From Filimonas zeae (GTDB lineage: Bacteria > Bacteroidota > Bacteroidia > Chitinophagales > Chitinophagaceae): a stretch of 64,000 bases of DNA. The stretch covers positions 124,769-188,768 of the forward strand of contig NZ_BMIB01000001.1 of NCBI RefSeq assembly GCF_014641615.1, written 5' to 3'. A program made the position numbers and the translations under genes. Under the pieces are notes generated by a model. That model ran no database searches and was not told the origin of the DNA. It saw only the letters and a list, made by a program, of their open reading frames with translations. How positions within the stretch are numbered: position 1 is the first letter of the stretch; each line of letters begins with the position of its first letter. Below are positions 52,117 to 63,147 of the stretch, piece by piece.

Positions 52117-52878
52117 TTATTCTGAAATCAGCGAAGCCAGGGTATACTCTTTGTTTAAGCGGGCAATATTGCTGAGGGAGATACCTTTAGGACAGGTAGC
52201 TTCGCACGCACCGGTGTTGGTACAGCCGCCAAAGCCTTCTTTGTCCATCTGGGCAATCATGTTCAGTACCCTGCTTTCTTTTTCCGGTTCGCCCTGTGGC
52301 AGTAAGGCCAGGTGAGAAACCTTGGCGCTTACAAACAGCATAGCAGAACTGTTTTTACAGGCCGCTACGCAGGCACCGCAACCAATACAGGCAGCAGCAG
52401 CAAAAGCAGCATCTGCATGGTCTTTCTTAATAGGCAGTGAGTTGGCATCTACTGCGTTACCGGTATTTACAGAGATGTAACCACCGCTCTGAATAATACG
52501 GTCGAAAGATGAACGGTCCGTTACCAGATCTTTAATAACCGGGAAAGCCTTGGCTCTCCATGGCTCCACCACAATGGTATCGCCATCTTTAAACGCACGC
52601 ATGTGCAGCTGGCAGGTGGTGTTAAGCTCCCACGGGCCATGGGGCTTACCGTTGATATACATAGAGCAGGCGCCACAGATACCTTCACGACAGTCGTGAT
52701 CAAATGCAATAGCGTCTTTACCCTCGTGAATCAGTTGCTCGTTCAGCACATCAAACATTTCCAGAAAAGACATTTCAGAAGAAATGCCATTTACCTTGTA
52801 TGTTTCAAATTTGCCTTTCTTGTCGCTGTTCTCTTGTCTCCACACTTTCAGTGTGAGGTTCATATTATAATGTTCCAT
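52117..52878 (-). CDS. sdhB: Succinate dehydrogenase / fumarate reductase iron-sulfur subunit
   Basis: A 253-aa protein with all three Fe-S clusters in place: [15 protein letters not shown] (2Fe-2S), [12 protein letters not shown] (4Fe-4S), and [14 protein letters not shown] (3Fe-4S region). It passes electrons from SdhA to the membrane quinone subunit. The start at 52878 has GGAGG 5 nt upstream, a clear Shine-Dalgarno in a phylum where these are scarce, which favours it over ATG 52863. It is last in the sdhC-sdhA-sdhB operon. A CCCC-N4-GGGG hairpin sits in the gap before it (52894-52905). Confidence 0.95.
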   Translation of the reverse strand: MEHYNMNLTLKVWRQENSDKKGKFETYKVNGISSEMSFLEMFDVLNEQLIHEGKDAIAFDHDCREGICGACSMYINGKPHGPWELNTTCQLHMRAFKDGDTIVVEPWRAKAFPVIKDLVTDRSSFDRIIQSGGYISVNTGNAVDANSLPIKKDHADAAFAAAACIGCGACVAACKNSSAMLFVSAKVSHLALLPQGEPEKESRVLNMIAQMDKEGFGGCTNTGACEATCPKGISLSNIARLNKEYTLASLISE

Positions 52879-52931
52879 AGCAACCTCCGTTATCCCCGTG
52901 AGGGGAGGGTTTTAATGGTTTGAGTATTTAA

Positions 52932-54902
52932 TTATTTGTAGTTACGTTGTGATGGTTTAATCACCTCGTACTTCAGTTCTTCTTTACACAGTTCCCAGTC
53001 GTGCTCGCCTTTGTACTTCCATGCAGCTACATACATGTAGTTGGCATCGTCGCGCAGTGCTTCACCATCTTCTGTCTGAGACTCTTCCCGGAAGTGACCG
53101 CCGCAGCTTTCATTTCTGTTCAGGGCATCAATACACATCAGCTCACCCAGCTCAATAAAGTCAGCCACACGGCCTGCTTTATCCAGTTCAGGGTTATACT
53201 CATTAATGGTACCAGGAATCTTCACATCACTCCAGAATTCTTTTTTCAGCGCGCGTATTTCTTCAATCGCTTCTTTTAAGCCTTCTGCAGTACGGCCCAT
53301 ACCGCACTTTTCCCACATAATTTTACCCAGGCGCTTGTGCAGGCTTTCTACCGTTTGCTTACCCTTAATGTTCATGAGGGTGTTTAAGCGGTCGGCCACC
53401 TCTTTTTCTGCCGCAGCAAATGCAGGGTGATCGGTAGATTCGGCTTTTTTATAAATTTCATCGGCCAGGTAGTTACCGATAGTGTAAGGAATAACAAAGT
53501 AACCATCGGCCAGGCCCTGCATCAGTGCAGAAGCACCTAAGCGGTTTGCACCGTGGTCGCTGAAGTTGGCTTCGCCCAGGGCATACATGCCGGGTACAGC
53601 CGTCATCAGTTCATAATCTACCCAAACACCACCCATGGTATAGTGTACCGCAGGGTAAATACGCATTGGGGTTTCGTATGGGTTTTCGCCGGTAATTTTG
53701 TCGTACATATCAAACAGGTTACCGTACTTCTCTTTTACTACCGCCAAACCGTGCTCACGAACAATCTGAGGGGTAGGATCGATACCCAGTTTACCACATT
53801 CAATTTTACCGTAACGGATAATCGCATCTGCAAAATCCAGGTATACCGCCTGCTTGGAAGTACCTACACCGTAACCGGCATCGCATCTTTCTTTGGCAGC
53901 GCGGGAAGCCACGTCGCGTGGTACCAGGTTACCAAAGGCAGGATACCTTCTTTCCAGGTAGTAATCGCGCTCATCTTCCGGTATGTCAGCCGCTTTGCGG
54001 GTATCGTTCTGTTTTTTAGGCACCCAGATACGTCCGTCGTTACGCAGCGACTCAGACATCAGCGTAAGCTTGCTCTGGTAATCGCCCGATACGGGGATAC
54101 AGGTGGGGTGAATCTGCGTATAGCAGGGGTTGGCAAAGTGTGCGCCTTTTTTGTGTGCTTTCCATGCGGCAGTAACGTTGCTGCCCATGGCGTTGGTGCT
54201 GAGGTAAAACACGTTACCATAACCACCGCTGCACAACAGTACAGCGTGGCCAAAGTGGCGCTCCAGTTTACCGGTTACCAGATCGCGGGCAATAATACCG
54301 CGGGCAACACCATCAATAGTAACCACTTCCAGCATTTCGTGGCGGCTGTACTGGGTAACCGTACCCAGTGCTACCTGGCGCTCCAGTGCCTGGTAAGCAC
54401 CTATCAGCAACTGCTGACCGGTTTGGCCTGCAGCGTAAAAGGTACGTTGTACCTGTGTACCACCAAAAGAACGGTTGCTTAATAAACCACCATATTCACG
54501 GGCAAAAGGTACACCCTGTGCCACGCACTGGTCAATAATAGCGGCGCTTACTTCCGCCAGGCGATGCACGTTGGCTTCGCGTGCGCGGTAGTCGCCACCT
54601 TTAATGGTATCGTAAAACAAACGGAACACAGAGTCACCGTCGTTCTGATAGTTTTTTGCGGCATTAATACCACCCTGTGCGGCAATGGAGTGCGCGCGGC
54701 GGGGGCTATCCTGGAAACAGAAGGTTTTAACTTTATAACCCATTTCGCCCAGTGCGGCAGCAGCAGAAGCACCTGCCAGACCGGTTCCTATAATAATTAC
54801 TTCCAGTTTACGCTTGTTGGCAGGGTTCACCAGTTTACAATGACCCTTATAATCAGTCCACTTTTCCTCTAACTTTCCTGCAGGAATCTTTGAGTCTAAC
54901 AT
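52932..54902 (-). CDS. sdhA: Succinate dehydrogenase / fumarate reductase flavoprotein subunit
   Basis: A 656-aa flavoprotein. The FAD Rossmann motif [19 protein letters not shown] begins at about 36; the flavinylation His sits in [16 protein letters not shown]. The succinate-binding and active-site block '[12 protein letters not shown]' and '[19 protein letters not shown]' are intact. It oxidises succinate (or reduces fumarate) on the cytoplasmic face. Its length matches the Bacteroidota/epsilon-type enzyme rather than the shorter E. coli SdhA. The gap to sdhC is 68 nt. Confidence 0.96.
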   Translation of the reverse strand: MLDSKIPAGKLEEKWTDYKGHCKLVNPANKRKLEVIIIGTGLAGASAAAALGEMGYKVKTFCFQDSPRRAHSIAAQGGINAAKNYQNDGDSVFRLFYDTIKGGDYRAREANVHRLAEVSAAIIDQCVAQGVPFAREYGGLLSNRSFGGTQVQRTFYAAGQTGQQLLIGAYQALERQVALGTVTQYSRHEMLEVVTIDGVARGIIARDLVTGKLERHFGHAVLLCSGGYGNVFYLSTNAMGSNVTAAWKAHKKGAHFANPCYTQIHPTCIPVSGDYQSKLTLMSESLRNDGRIWVPKKQNDTRKAADIPEDERDYYLERRYPAFGNLVPRDVASRAAKERCDAGYGVGTSKQAVYLDFADAIIRYGKIECGKLGIDPTPQIVREHGLAVVKEKYGNLFDMYDKITGENPYETPMRIYPAVHYTMGGVWVDYELMTAVPGMYALGEANFSDHGANRLGASALMQGLADGYFVIPYTIGNYLADEIYKKAESTDHPAFAAAEKEVADRLNTLMNIKGKQTVESLHKRLGKIMWEKCGMGRTAEGLKEAIEEIRALKKEFWSDVKIPGTINEYNPELDKAGRVADFIELGELMCIDALNRNESCGGHFREESQTEDGEALRDDANYMYVAAWKYKGEHDWELCKEELKYEVIKPSQRNYK

Positions 54903-54970
54903 TTTTTCGAGTTTATAAGTTTACAAGTTAACAGGCTGCAAAGCCTGCGTATTGTTCTTACGCTAAGAGA

Positions 54971-55660
54971 TTATTTTACCCAGCCAAAGTACATGCTGAT
55001 GGGCATCATGGCAAAAGCCAGTGGTACGATAACAGAGAAACCGTAACCGATAGCTTTAAGCATAGCTACATAACGTTTGTTATGCACACCCATGGTTCTG
55101 AAAGCGCTCTGGAAACCATGCGCCAGGTGATAGGCCAGAGAAATACAGCCAATCACATACAGAATAACCACTCCGATGTTTTCCTGGAAAGTAGCCATCA
55201 TCAGTGAAAACAGGTCGTGTACTTCCACACCATTAGGCAGGGTAGTTTCTGCAACGCCGGTAAAACGGGAAGGAATCCAGAAATGCACCATGTGCACTAC
55301 CAGAAACAGCAGAATAATAGTACCCAGCAAACCCATGCTGCGGCTGTACCATTTACTACCTCTGTTTCCATAGCTAACGGCATAAGGGGTGCCTCTTTTG
55401 CTGCGGTTGCTTGCTTCCAGCATTAAACCCTGAATAATGTGTAACAGGATAAATACAAAAAGCCCGATTTCGAGTACGCGGGGCACCACATTATCACCCA
55501 TGAAGTGAGCGGCCCTGTTAAACATAACACCACCGTCCATAGCCCAGATACAGGCATTCAGCCCTGCGTGAACTATTAAGAATAAAATCAGGAAAATTCC
55601 GGAAAGGCCCATTGTCAGTTTTTGGCCAACAGAAGAAGTAAACACTTGTTTCCAGGTCAT
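54971..55660 (-). CDS. sdhC: Succinate dehydrogenase cytochrome b subunit
   Basis: A 229-aa membrane protein with five transmembrane helices and conserved His residues for heme b (H32 'VHAGLNA', H83, H125, H175, H180). This is the di-heme, single-subunit membrane anchor typical of Bacteroidota succinate:quinone oxidoreductase. It is the first gene of the operon. Confidence 0.94.
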   Translation of the reverse strand: MTWKQVFTSSVGQKLTMGLSGIFLILFLIVHAGLNACIWAMDGGVMFNRAAHFMGDNVVPRVLEIGLFVFILLHIIQGLMLEASNRSKRGTPYAVSYGNRGSKWYSRSMGLLGTIILLFLVVHMVHFWIPSRFTGVAETTLPNGVEVHDLFSLMMATFQENIGVVILYVIGCISLAYHLAHGFQSAFRTMGVHNKRYVAMLKAIGYGFSVIVPLAFAMMPISMYFGWVK

Positions 55661-55688
55661 AATGAGATATTTGTGAAGAAATTCTGCG

Positions 55689-55696
55689 CAAAGGTA
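55689..55696 (-). promoter_or_regulatory. -7 element of the sdhCAB operon
   Basis: TACCTTTG on the minus strand fits TAnnTTTG and lies 28 nt before the sdhC start. Confidence 0.6.
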
Positions 55697-55821
55697 TAAC
55701 AGGAACGTCAGTTTACGTTTTTTGGAAAAATTTATTTTTCAGTAAGTTTTGAAATACTCAATGATAACGGGCGTTAGCTACCGCTCATAAAAATGACTGC
55801 GGTTGCTTTGTACAGGGGCTG

Positions 55822-55829
55822 TAAATTTG
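55822..55829 (+). promoter_or_regulatory. -7 element of the ABC permease gene
   Basis: TAAATTTG fits TAnnTTTG; TTG at 55803-55805 is a possible -33. Only 6 nt separate it from ATG 55836, so a leaderless transcript is likely. Confidence 0.6.
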
Positions 55830-55835
55830 AAATAT

Positions 55836-57095
55836 ATGATTAAGGTAGCCGGTATTTTATGGAACAGCTTTATGATGGCTTTACAGGAGCTAAAGGTAAA
55901 TAAGCTGCGTACTTTTTTATCGCTCTTTGGTATTACCATTGGTATCTTCTGCATTATTGGCGTACTGGCTACCGTAGGCAGTATGGAAGCGCAGATACAG
56001 AGGGAAATAAGCGATATCGGCTCTAATAGTATTTATATAGATAAATGGGAATACACCAACAGCAACGATTACCCCTGGTGGAAATATGTAAACAGGCCCG
56101 TGCCTAAATACAAAGAAGTGGCTTTTATAAAAGAGCGTAGCCACCTGGCTGCTTATGTAAGTTACTATAACTCTGTTACCACCAGCATTGCGTATGAGGA
56201 TAACCAACTGAGCAACGTGGCGGTATATGGGGTAAGTGAAGACTTTGATAATATACAAACCGTAGATATTGCCTATGGCCGTTATTTAACAGATGCAGAG
56301 TTTTCACGTGGCTCGCCGGTAACAGTAATTGGTTACGAAAACGCAGAGCAGTTATTTGGTAATGCAGAGCGCGCGGTAGGTAAGGTAATTTCGTTTGATA
56401 AAAAGAATGTAACGGTTACCGGGGTGGTGGCCAAGCAGGGCGCCTCTATTATGGGCGGTGGTGGGTACGATTATGACCACGCGATAATAGTAAGCTATCG
56501 TTTTTTTGCTTCCAAATACAATGTAAACGCTACGTATCTGGACCCTTATATAATGGTGAAGGCAAAAGAAGGGGTGCCTTCCACAGCCTTGCAGGATGAG
56601 CTGAAAGGCGTAATGCGCCAGATACGTCAGCTGAAGCCTACGGAAGAAGATGATTTCTCCTTAAACGATATCAATTCATTCAGCGAGCAGATAGGCAGCT
56701 TCTTTGGTTCAGTAAACCTGGGTGGCTGGCTGATAGCCGGGTTAAGCCTGGTGGTGGGTGCTTTTGGGGTGGCTAACATTATGTTTGTTACGGTAAAAGA
56801 AAGAACCAGCCAGATTGGTTTAAAGAAAGCGATTGGTGCCAAAAGCAGCATTATACTGTACGAGTTTTTAATGGAAAGCGCCTTCCTGTGTATCATGGGT
56901 GGCTTTTTTGGCTTGCTGCTGGTGTGGTTGCTGGCGGCTGGTTTAAGTGCGGTAATGCCTTTTAAAATTATAGTAGCGGGTAATATTATTATACTGGCCT
57001 TTTCTATCTGCCTTATTTTAGGGGTGGCTGCGGGCATAATACCGGCGCGGATGGCCGCGCGCATGAACCCGGTAGATGCTATACGCTCTAAATAA
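55836..57095 (+). CDS. MacB/FtsX-type ABC transporter permease
   Basis: ATG 55836 gives 419 aa (the in-frame codon at 55803 lies upstream of the promoter). Order: transmembrane helix 1 (about 24-44), a periplasmic MacB_PCD domain (about 45-285), then three transmembrane helices ending with the FtsX domain ('KERTSQIGLKKAIGAKSSIILYEFLMESAFLC', 'PARMAARMNPVDAIRSK'). It works with a separate ATPase that is not in the window. Such permeases extrude lipoproteins, peptides or drugs. Confidence 0.9.
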   Translation: MIKVAGILWNSFMMALQELKVNKLRTFLSLFGITIGIFCIIGVLATVGSMEAQIQREISDIGSNSIYIDKWEYTNSNDYPWWKYVNRPVPKYKEVAFIKERSHLAAYVSYYNSVTTSIAYEDNQLSNVAVYGVSEDFDNIQTVDIAYGRYLTDAEFSRGSPVTVIGYENAEQLFGNAERAVGKVISFDKKNVTVTGVVAKQGASIMGGGGYDYDHAIIVSYRFFASKYNVNATYLDPYIMVKAKEGVPSTALQDELKGVMRQIRQLKPTEEDDFSLNDINSFSEQIGSFFGSVNLGGWLIAGLSLVVGAFGVANIMFVTVKERTSQIGLKKAIGAKSSIILYEFLMESAFLCIMGGFFGLLLVWLLAAGLSAVMPFKIIVAGNIIILAFSICLILGVAAGIIPARMAARMNPVDAIRSK

Positions 57096-57155
57096 TTGCG
57101 GTATGCGAAAATATTGTGTGGCTGAATAAGGGGCGTTGGGTGTAACTTGCAGCCC

Positions 57156-57911
57156 GTGAAGCATCTGGTAGCACTTTTAACCCTTACAGGCAGGTACATA
57201 TTTTTTATACGATCGGCATTTCGCAAACCGGAGAACCGTAATGTTTACTGGCGGGCTTTTATTGAGCAGTGTGAAGAGATTGGGCTGCGTTCGTTTTGGG
57301 TAGTATTGGGCATCTCTGCCTTTTTGGGTATGGTAACCGTTGTACAAACGGCTTACATGATTACTATTCCTGTTATTCCCAAGTTTGTAATAGGTATGGT
57401 AGCGCGCGATTCGGTAATACTGGAACTGGCGCCTACCGGTCTGGGCTGTGTGCTTTCTTCCATTGTAGGCTACCGCATTGCCGCGGAAATTGGTTATATG
57501 CGTTTGAGCGAGCAGATTGATGCACAGGAAATGATGGGCATTAATACCAAAGCATTTATTATTCTGCCACGCGTGTTTGCGGGCCTGTATATGATACCGT
57601 TGCTGATGATTTTATCTATAGTGGTAAGTTTGGTAGCAGGTGGTATTGCCGGCGTATCGCGTGGTATTTTAACGGAGCATCAATACCGCTTTGGATTGCT
57701 GAACGATTTTAAGCCATCGGGTGTAACCATGGCCTTTGTAAAAATATTTGTGTTTTCTTTTCTTATACCTACCATTTCCAGCTTTATGGGGTATTATGCA
57801 AAAGGCGATGAGCTGCAGGTAACCAAAGCGGCTACCCGGTCGGTTACGGTAAACTGCGTATTGATATTGCTGGCAGACTATATTATCACCTCTATCATGC
57901 TGGACTTTTAA
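57156..57911 (+). CDS. MlaE-family ABC permease (phospholipid transport)
   Basis: 251 aa from GTG 57156; no ATG is available, and a TTG at 57147 lies in a -7-like sequence, TAACTTGC (57143-57150). The protein has five to six hydrophobic segments and MlaE hallmarks 'VARDSVILELAPTGLGCVLSSIVGYRIAAEIGYMRLSEQIDAQEMMGI' and 'PRVFAGLYMIPLL'. It should be the inner-membrane permease of an Mla-type phospholipid transporter. The partner ATPase and MCE protein are not adjacent. tsaD begins 28 nt downstream. Confidence 0.9.
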   Translation: MKHLVALLTLTGRYIFFIRSAFRKPENRNVYWRAFIEQCEEIGLRSFWVVLGISAFLGMVTVVQTAYMITIPVIPKFVIGMVARDSVILELAPTGLGCVLSSIVGYRIAAEIGYMRLSEQIDAQEMMGINTKAFIILPRVFAGLYMIPLLMILSIVVSLVAGGIAGVSRGILTEHQYRFGLLNDFKPSGVTMAFVKIFVFSFLIPTISSFMGYYAKGDELQVTKAATRSVTVNCVLILLADYIITSIMLDF

Positions 57912-57927
57912 GCTGCATTTTTCGCCG

Positions 57928-57935
57928 TAGTTTTG
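57928..57935 (+). promoter_or_regulatory. -7 element of tsaD
   Basis: TAGTTTTG fits TAnnTTTG and lies 4 nt before the GTG start, consistent with a leaderless mRNA even though tsaD follows MlaE closely. Confidence 0.55.
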
Positions 57936-57939
57936 CGGC

Positions 57940-58950
57940 GTGAAACAAGACATCAGAATACTGGCCATTGAGTCAAGCTGCGACGAAACCAGTGCGTCCA
58001 TTTGCGAAAACGGGAAAATTTTATCGAATTATATAGCCGGGCAGGCAGTGCACGAAAAGTACGGCGGGGTGGTGCCCGAGCTGGCCAGCCGTGCACATAT
58101 GCAGAATATTATTCCGGTAGTACATGCTGCTTTAGAAACGGCAGGTACGGAATTACATGCTATAGACGCCATTGCTTTTACCCAGGCACCGGGCCTTATA
58201 GGCAGTTTGCTGGTAGGGGCGCAGTTTGCCAAATCGCTGGCGCTGGCGCTGGATAAACCCCTGATTGCCGTACACCATATGCAGGCGCATGTACTGGCTA
58301 ATCTGATAGAAGACCCCAAGCCGGAATTTCCCTTTCTGTGCCTTACCGTAAGTGGTGGCCATACCCAGATAGTACTGGCACACAGCCCTTTGCACCTGGA
58401 AGTGCTGGGCGAAACCATTGATGATGCGGCGGGAGAGGCGTTTGACAAAACAGCCAAATTACTGGGGTTGCCTTACCCTGGCGGGCCACTGGTTGATAAA
58501 TATGCCCAACAGGGCGATGCTAAAGCATTTACGTTTGCCGAGCCGCAGATACCCGACCTGAATTTCTCGTTCAGCGGTTTAAAAACCTCAGTGCTGTATT
58601 TTTTACAGGCGCAAACCAAAGCTAACCCGCAGTTTGTGCAGGAAAACCTGGTAAACCTGTGTGCCAGTGTACAGCATACCATTATAAACATTCTGATGAA
58701 AAAGGTAAAAAAGGCGGTGCAGCAAACAGGCATTCGCCGGGTGTGCATTGCCGGTGGGGTAAGTGCCAACAGCGGCCTGCGCAGTCGTTTGCAGCAGATG
58801 GGGCAGGAGCAGGGCTGGAAAACATTTATTCCTTCGTTTCAGTATTGTACCGATAATGCGGGTATGATTGCCATTACTGCCTACCACCAGTACCTGGGTG
58901 GAAAATTTACCACACTGGATGCGGGACCATCGGCCCGGTCGGAATGGTAG
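57940..58950 (+). CDS. tsaD: tRNA N6-adenosine threonylcarbamoyltransferase
   Basis: A 336-aa protein with a GTG start. The Kae1/TsaD metal site HHMQAH (112-117, ligands H113 and H117) and ESSCDETS (11-18) are present, as are 'TVSGGHTQIVL' and 'CIAGGVSANSGLR'. It transfers threonylcarbamoyl to A37 of ANN-decoding tRNAs in the cytoplasm, working with TsaB and TsaE, which are encoded elsewhere. Confidence 0.96.
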   Translation: MKQDIRILAIESSCDETSASICENGKILSNYIAGQAVHEKYGGVVPELASRAHMQNIIPVVHAALETAGTELHAIDAIAFTQAPGLIGSLLVGAQFAKSLALALDKPLIAVHHMQAHVLANLIEDPKPEFPFLCLTVSGGHTQIVLAHSPLHLEVLGETIDDAAGEAFDKTAKLLGLPYPGGPLVDKYAQQGDAKAFTFAEPQIPDLNFSFSGLKTSVLYFLQAQTKANPQFVQENLVNLCASVQHTIINILMKKVKKAVQQTGIRRVCIAGGVSANSGLRSRLQQMGQEQGWKTFIPSFQYCTDNAGMIAITAYHQYLGGKFTTLDAGPSARSEW

Positions 58951-59011
58951 CTGTAGGGGCGCATAACTGATTTAAGGGGTTAGATTACAGTGGTTTATAA
59001 AATACAAGCCC

Positions 59012-59019
59012 TAATTTTG
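59012..59019 (+). promoter_or_regulatory. -7 element of the lipocalin gene
   Basis: TAATTTTG fits TAnnTTTG; the leader to ATG 59058 is about 33 nt. Confidence 0.55.
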
Positions 59020-59057
59020 GCACTGCAATTGCATTTGGAAAACTAAAAAATAACTTT

Positions 59058-59558
59058 ATGTCAAAGCATCCGAGGTACCTGGTTATTCTGTTAATGACAA
59101 TGGTTACCGTGGCTTTTACTGCCTGCGGACCTACAAAAGGTATTACCAACAGCGAAAAAAGAGGCTATTCCGGTACGTGGACTTTAAATAACATCCATTT
59201 TGAAGGCATGCCTGCCGGTGCCAAATTTAAAGCCACCGTTTTTGATGATGTAACGTATTCCTGCCTGCAGGGCAGCCAGTGGAACCTTCCCGCAAGCGGC
59301 AAGGGCAGTTATGTAGTAAATTCCGGCGGGGCAGATTGTGTGCCTGGCGAGCGTTTTATTTTCTGGAGCACAGAAAAGGTGAACGATGTACAGTATTTTC
59401 AGTTTAAGCGTGTAGATGGCGGCATTAAGCCTAAAAATGTAACCACCGGTTACCGTATGGAAGTGAGTGGTTTAAACGAAACAGCAATGCAGCTGCGCGC
59501 ACCTATTAACTTTGAAGGAACCAACGTGTATATTGTTTACGACTTTAGCAAACAGTAA
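59058..59558 (+). CDS. Lipocalin-like lipoprotein
   Basis: A 166-aa protein with lipobox FTAC (Cys at residue 22) and a lipocalin-type beta-barrel beginning 'RGYSGTWTLNNIHFEGMPAGAKFKATVFDD'. It is the Bacteroidota lipocalin family form, with 'SGLNETAMQLRAPINFEG' near the end. It probably binds a small hydrophobic ligand in the periplasm. Confidence 0.85.
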   Translation: MSKHPRYLVILLMTMVTVAFTACGPTKGITNSEKRGYSGTWTLNNIHFEGMPAGAKFKATVFDDVTYSCLQGSQWNLPASGKGSYVVNSGGADCVPGERFIFWSTEKVNDVQYFQFKRVDGGIKPKNVTTGYRMEVSGLNETAMQLRAPINFEGTNVYIVYDFSKQ

Positions 59559-59580
59559 TACCGTTTTATTGTTTTTTGCC

Positions 59581-59627
59581 CATTGCGGGAATAGCGGGAT
59601 ACATGGTATTCTCCTGTTCCCGCAATG
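59581..59627. terminator. Terminator of the lipocalin gene
   Basis: CATTGCGGGAA (59581-59591) and TTCCCGCAATG (59617-59627) form a perfect 11-bp stem with a 25-nt loop, followed by TTTTTAT. Confidence 0.8.
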
Positions 59628-59648
59628 TTTTTATAGCTATTTATGTGC

Positions 59649-59656
59649 TACTTTTG
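59649..59656 (+). promoter_or_regulatory. -7 element of the ABC-F gene
   Basis: TACTTTTG fits TAnnTTTG. The 47-nt region before ATG 59704 also carries a Shine-Dalgarno, AAGGAG (59690-59695). Confidence 0.6.
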
Positions 59657-59691
59657 CGGCCGGTTCGCAAAACAGCGGAATCTTAAATTAA

Positions 59692-61329
<1,638 letters not shown>

Positions 61330-61350
61330 TTATAACATTATACAGAATGA

Positions 61351-61385
61351 TGTACGGTGCGGATTGTCAACCCCCGCACCGTACA
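61351..61385 (+). terminator. Terminator of the ABC-F gene
   Basis: TGTACGGTGCGG (61351-61362) and CCGCACCGTACA (61374-61385) form a perfect 12-bp stem with an 11-nt loop. Confidence 0.8.
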
Positions 61386-61389
61386 TTTG
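61382..61389 (+). promoter_or_regulatory. -7 element of the glycosyltransferase gene
   Basis: TACATTTG fits TAnnTTTG, and a TTG at 61364-61366 may be the -33 element. It overlaps the terminator stem of the ABC-F gene. Confidence 0.45.
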
Positions 61390-61403
61390 AAAAAACTATT
61401 TGC

Positions 61404-62420
61404 TTGAACCTACCGGAAGTTGCTATTGTTATACTGAATTATAACGGAAGAAATTATCTGGAAAGATTTCTTCCCTCGGTTCTGGCTTCCACTTATCCCA
61501 ACAAACGGGTAATTGTAGCGGACAATGCTTCGCTGGATGACTCGGTAGCCCTTTTAAAAGAACAATTCCCCACTGTAGAAATTATTCTCAACACCAGTAA
61601 TTACGGCTTTGCCGGTGGCTATAACAAAGCGCTGGCACAGGTACAGAGCGATTACTATGTGCTGTTGAACTCTGATGTAGAAGTAGCGCCTGACTGGATT
61701 GAACCGGTGATAGCGCTGATGCAGCAGCAACCCACTATAGCTGTATGCCAGCCTAAGTTGCTGGATTACCACCGCAAAGATTTTTTTGAATATGCCGGTG
61801 CGGCCGGTGGCTGGCTGGATTTTTTAGGCTACCCCTTTGCCAGAGGCCGCATATTTGATATACTGGAGCAGGATACCCTGCAATACAACGAGCCTAAGCC
61901 TGTTTTCTGGGCATCGGGCGCTGCTATGTTTATTAAAACATCCGTTTACCACGAAGTGGGCGGGCTGGATGAATACTTTTTTGCACACCAGGAAGAAATT
62001 GATTTGTGCTGGCGGGTGCAACTGGCGGGGTATCAGTTGTATTGCTGCCCCGCTTCGGTAGTATACCATGTGGGCGGGGGTACTTTGCCTAAAGGGCACC
62101 GCAAAACCTACCTCAATTTTCGCAATAACCTGGTAATGCTGTTAAAGAACCTGCCTGCGGCAGAAAAGTGGTGGAAGTTTCCTTTTCGCCTGCTGCTCGA
62201 TTGGGCTTTTGCTGCCAAATGTTTGCTATCGAAAGATGTGAACAGCGTAAAGGCCATTATGCAGGCGCATTGTGATGTATGGAAATGGATGTTTGCACAG
62301 AAGCCGCAGAAGCGGCTGGTTACCAAACCCATGAAACAACTGGCTGGCGTAAGTTATCGTTCCGTTGTATGGTCGTATTTTATAAAAGGCCGCAAACAAT
62401 TTACAGAAATTGTTCATTAA
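61404..62420 (+). CDS. Family 2 glycosyltransferase
   Basis: TTG 61404 (LNLPEVAIVILNYNG) gives 338 aa and is preferred: the in-frame ATGs at 61347 and 61350 lie in or beside the terminator stem of the previous gene and upstream of the predicted promoter. GT-A features are 'AIVILNYNGRNYLERFLPSVLAS', 'VADNASLDDS', the DxD-type 'LLNSDVEV', and 'FAHQEEIDLCWRVQLAGY'. It transfers a sugar from a nucleotide donor, probably to cell-surface glycan. The acceptor is unknown. Confidence 0.85.
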   Translation: MNLPEVAIVILNYNGRNYLERFLPSVLASTYPNKRVIVADNASLDDSVALLKEQFPTVEIILNTSNYGFAGGYNKALAQVQSDYYVLLNSDVEVAPDWIEPVIALMQQQPTIAVCQPKLLDYHRKDFFEYAGAAGGWLDFLGYPFARGRIFDILEQDTLQYNEPKPVFWASGAAMFIKTSVYHEVGGLDEYFFAHQEEIDLCWRVQLAGYQLYCCPASVVYHVGGGTLPKGHRKTYLNFRNNLVMLLKNLPAAEKWWKFPFRLLLDWAFAAKCLLSKDVNSVKAIMQAHCDVWKWMFAQKPQKRLVTKPMKQLAGVSYRSVVWSYFIKGRKQFTEIVH

Positions 62421-62447
62421 CAGGCTGGTTATATACCTCTACATCCT

Positions 62448-62455
62448 TATTTTTG
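62448..62455 (+). promoter_or_regulatory. -7 element of the 68-aa protein gene
   Basis: TATTTTTG fits TAnnTTTG; ATG 62474 is 18 nt downstream. Confidence 0.55.
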
Positions 62456-62473
62456 CCACGCAATATTCAGACT

Positions 62474-62680
62474 ATGTCACACGAGATAGAAGATAACTAC
62501 AAAGAGAAAGATTTCAGGTACAACAGAGTAAGCTCATCACGTTTTGTGTTTTATGTGTCTTTTTTCTGCATCCTGGCATTTGTTTTAGGTGGATGTTTCC
62601 GTTTGTACAAGCAACGTTACAAGGGCAAGCCTGATGTTGAAATTCAGAGCAGCACCAAGTATACCCCAGAGTATAAATAA
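62474..62680 (+). CDS. Small single-pass membrane protein, 68 aa
   Basis: Starts at ATG 62474 (MSHEIEDNYKEKDFRYNRVS) right after a -7 element. A charged N-terminus precedes one transmembrane segment, 'FVFYVSFFCILAFVLGGCF' (about 24-42), then a basic C-terminus. No family was recognised. Its own promoter and its position between a glycosyltransferase and tRNA genes suggest a real gene. Confidence 0.6.
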   Translation: MSHEIEDNYKEKDFRYNRVSSSRFVFYVSFFCILAFVLGGCFRLYKQRYKGKPDVEIQSSTKYTPEYK

Positions 62681-62745
62681 AATAGTTATCAGCCGGCAAA
62701 CGGTTATTCATTTGCCGGTTGATCATCAGTTCTTATAGTGTAAAT

Positions 62746-62818
<73 letters not shown>

Positions 62819-62827
62819 CAGAGAAGG

Positions 62828-62849
62828 AATCCCGCTTTGTGGCGGGATT
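62828..62849 (+). terminator. Hairpin between tRNA-Gly and tRNA-Leu
   Basis: AATCCCGC (62828-62835) and GCGGGATT (62842-62849) form an 8-bp stem with a 6-nt loop, followed by TTTTT. It ends tRNA-Gly transcription, so tRNA-Leu may have its own promoter or rely on read-through. Confidence 0.75.
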
Positions 62850-62861
62850 TTTTTCCGGGAT

Positions 62862-62947
62862 GCCCTTGTGGTGGAATTGGTAGACACGCAGGACTTAAAA
62901 TCCTGTTCGCAGCAATGCGAGTAACGGTTCAACTCCGTTCGGGGGCA
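62862..62947 (+). tRNA. tRNA-Leu (UAA)
   Basis: 86 nt with acceptor GCCCTTG/CGGGGGC (two G-U pairs), class II variable arm, anticodon loop ACTTAAAAT (anticodon TAA), T-loop TTCAACT, and discriminator A73. CCA is not encoded. Confidence 0.93.
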
Positions 62948-62968
62948 CAGATTATCAGTAAATTATGT

Positions 62969-62989
62969 AAGCCGCGCATTGCGCGGCTT
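62969..62989 (+). terminator. Terminator of tRNA-Leu
   Basis: AAGCCGCGC (62969-62977) and GCGCGGCTT (62981-62989) form a perfect 9-bp stem with an ATT loop and a following TT. The rest of 62990-63147 holds a short direct repeat (CTTTCAAACA at 63006 and 63017) and a hairpin at 63062-63086, but no gene. Confidence 0.8.
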
Positions 62990-63147
62990 TTGCATTTCAG
63001 GGCTTCTTTCAAACATCTTTCAAACAACACCCTGTTAATGTATACTCCTTCCGGTAAAAACTATATCCGACCTTTGGCCGGATATACTGATATAGTAACA
63101 AAATATAGAGGCTGATCGGGTAATTGTATCAGACGTAATTGTATTGC

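Noticed and set aside
53553..54482. 309-codon frame on the plus strand
   Set aside because: It is the antisense shadow of sdhA with no start signal or domain.
61347..61403. ATG start for the glycosyltransferase
   Set aside because: These ATGs lie in or beside a perfect terminator stem of the previous gene and upstream of the predicted promoter.
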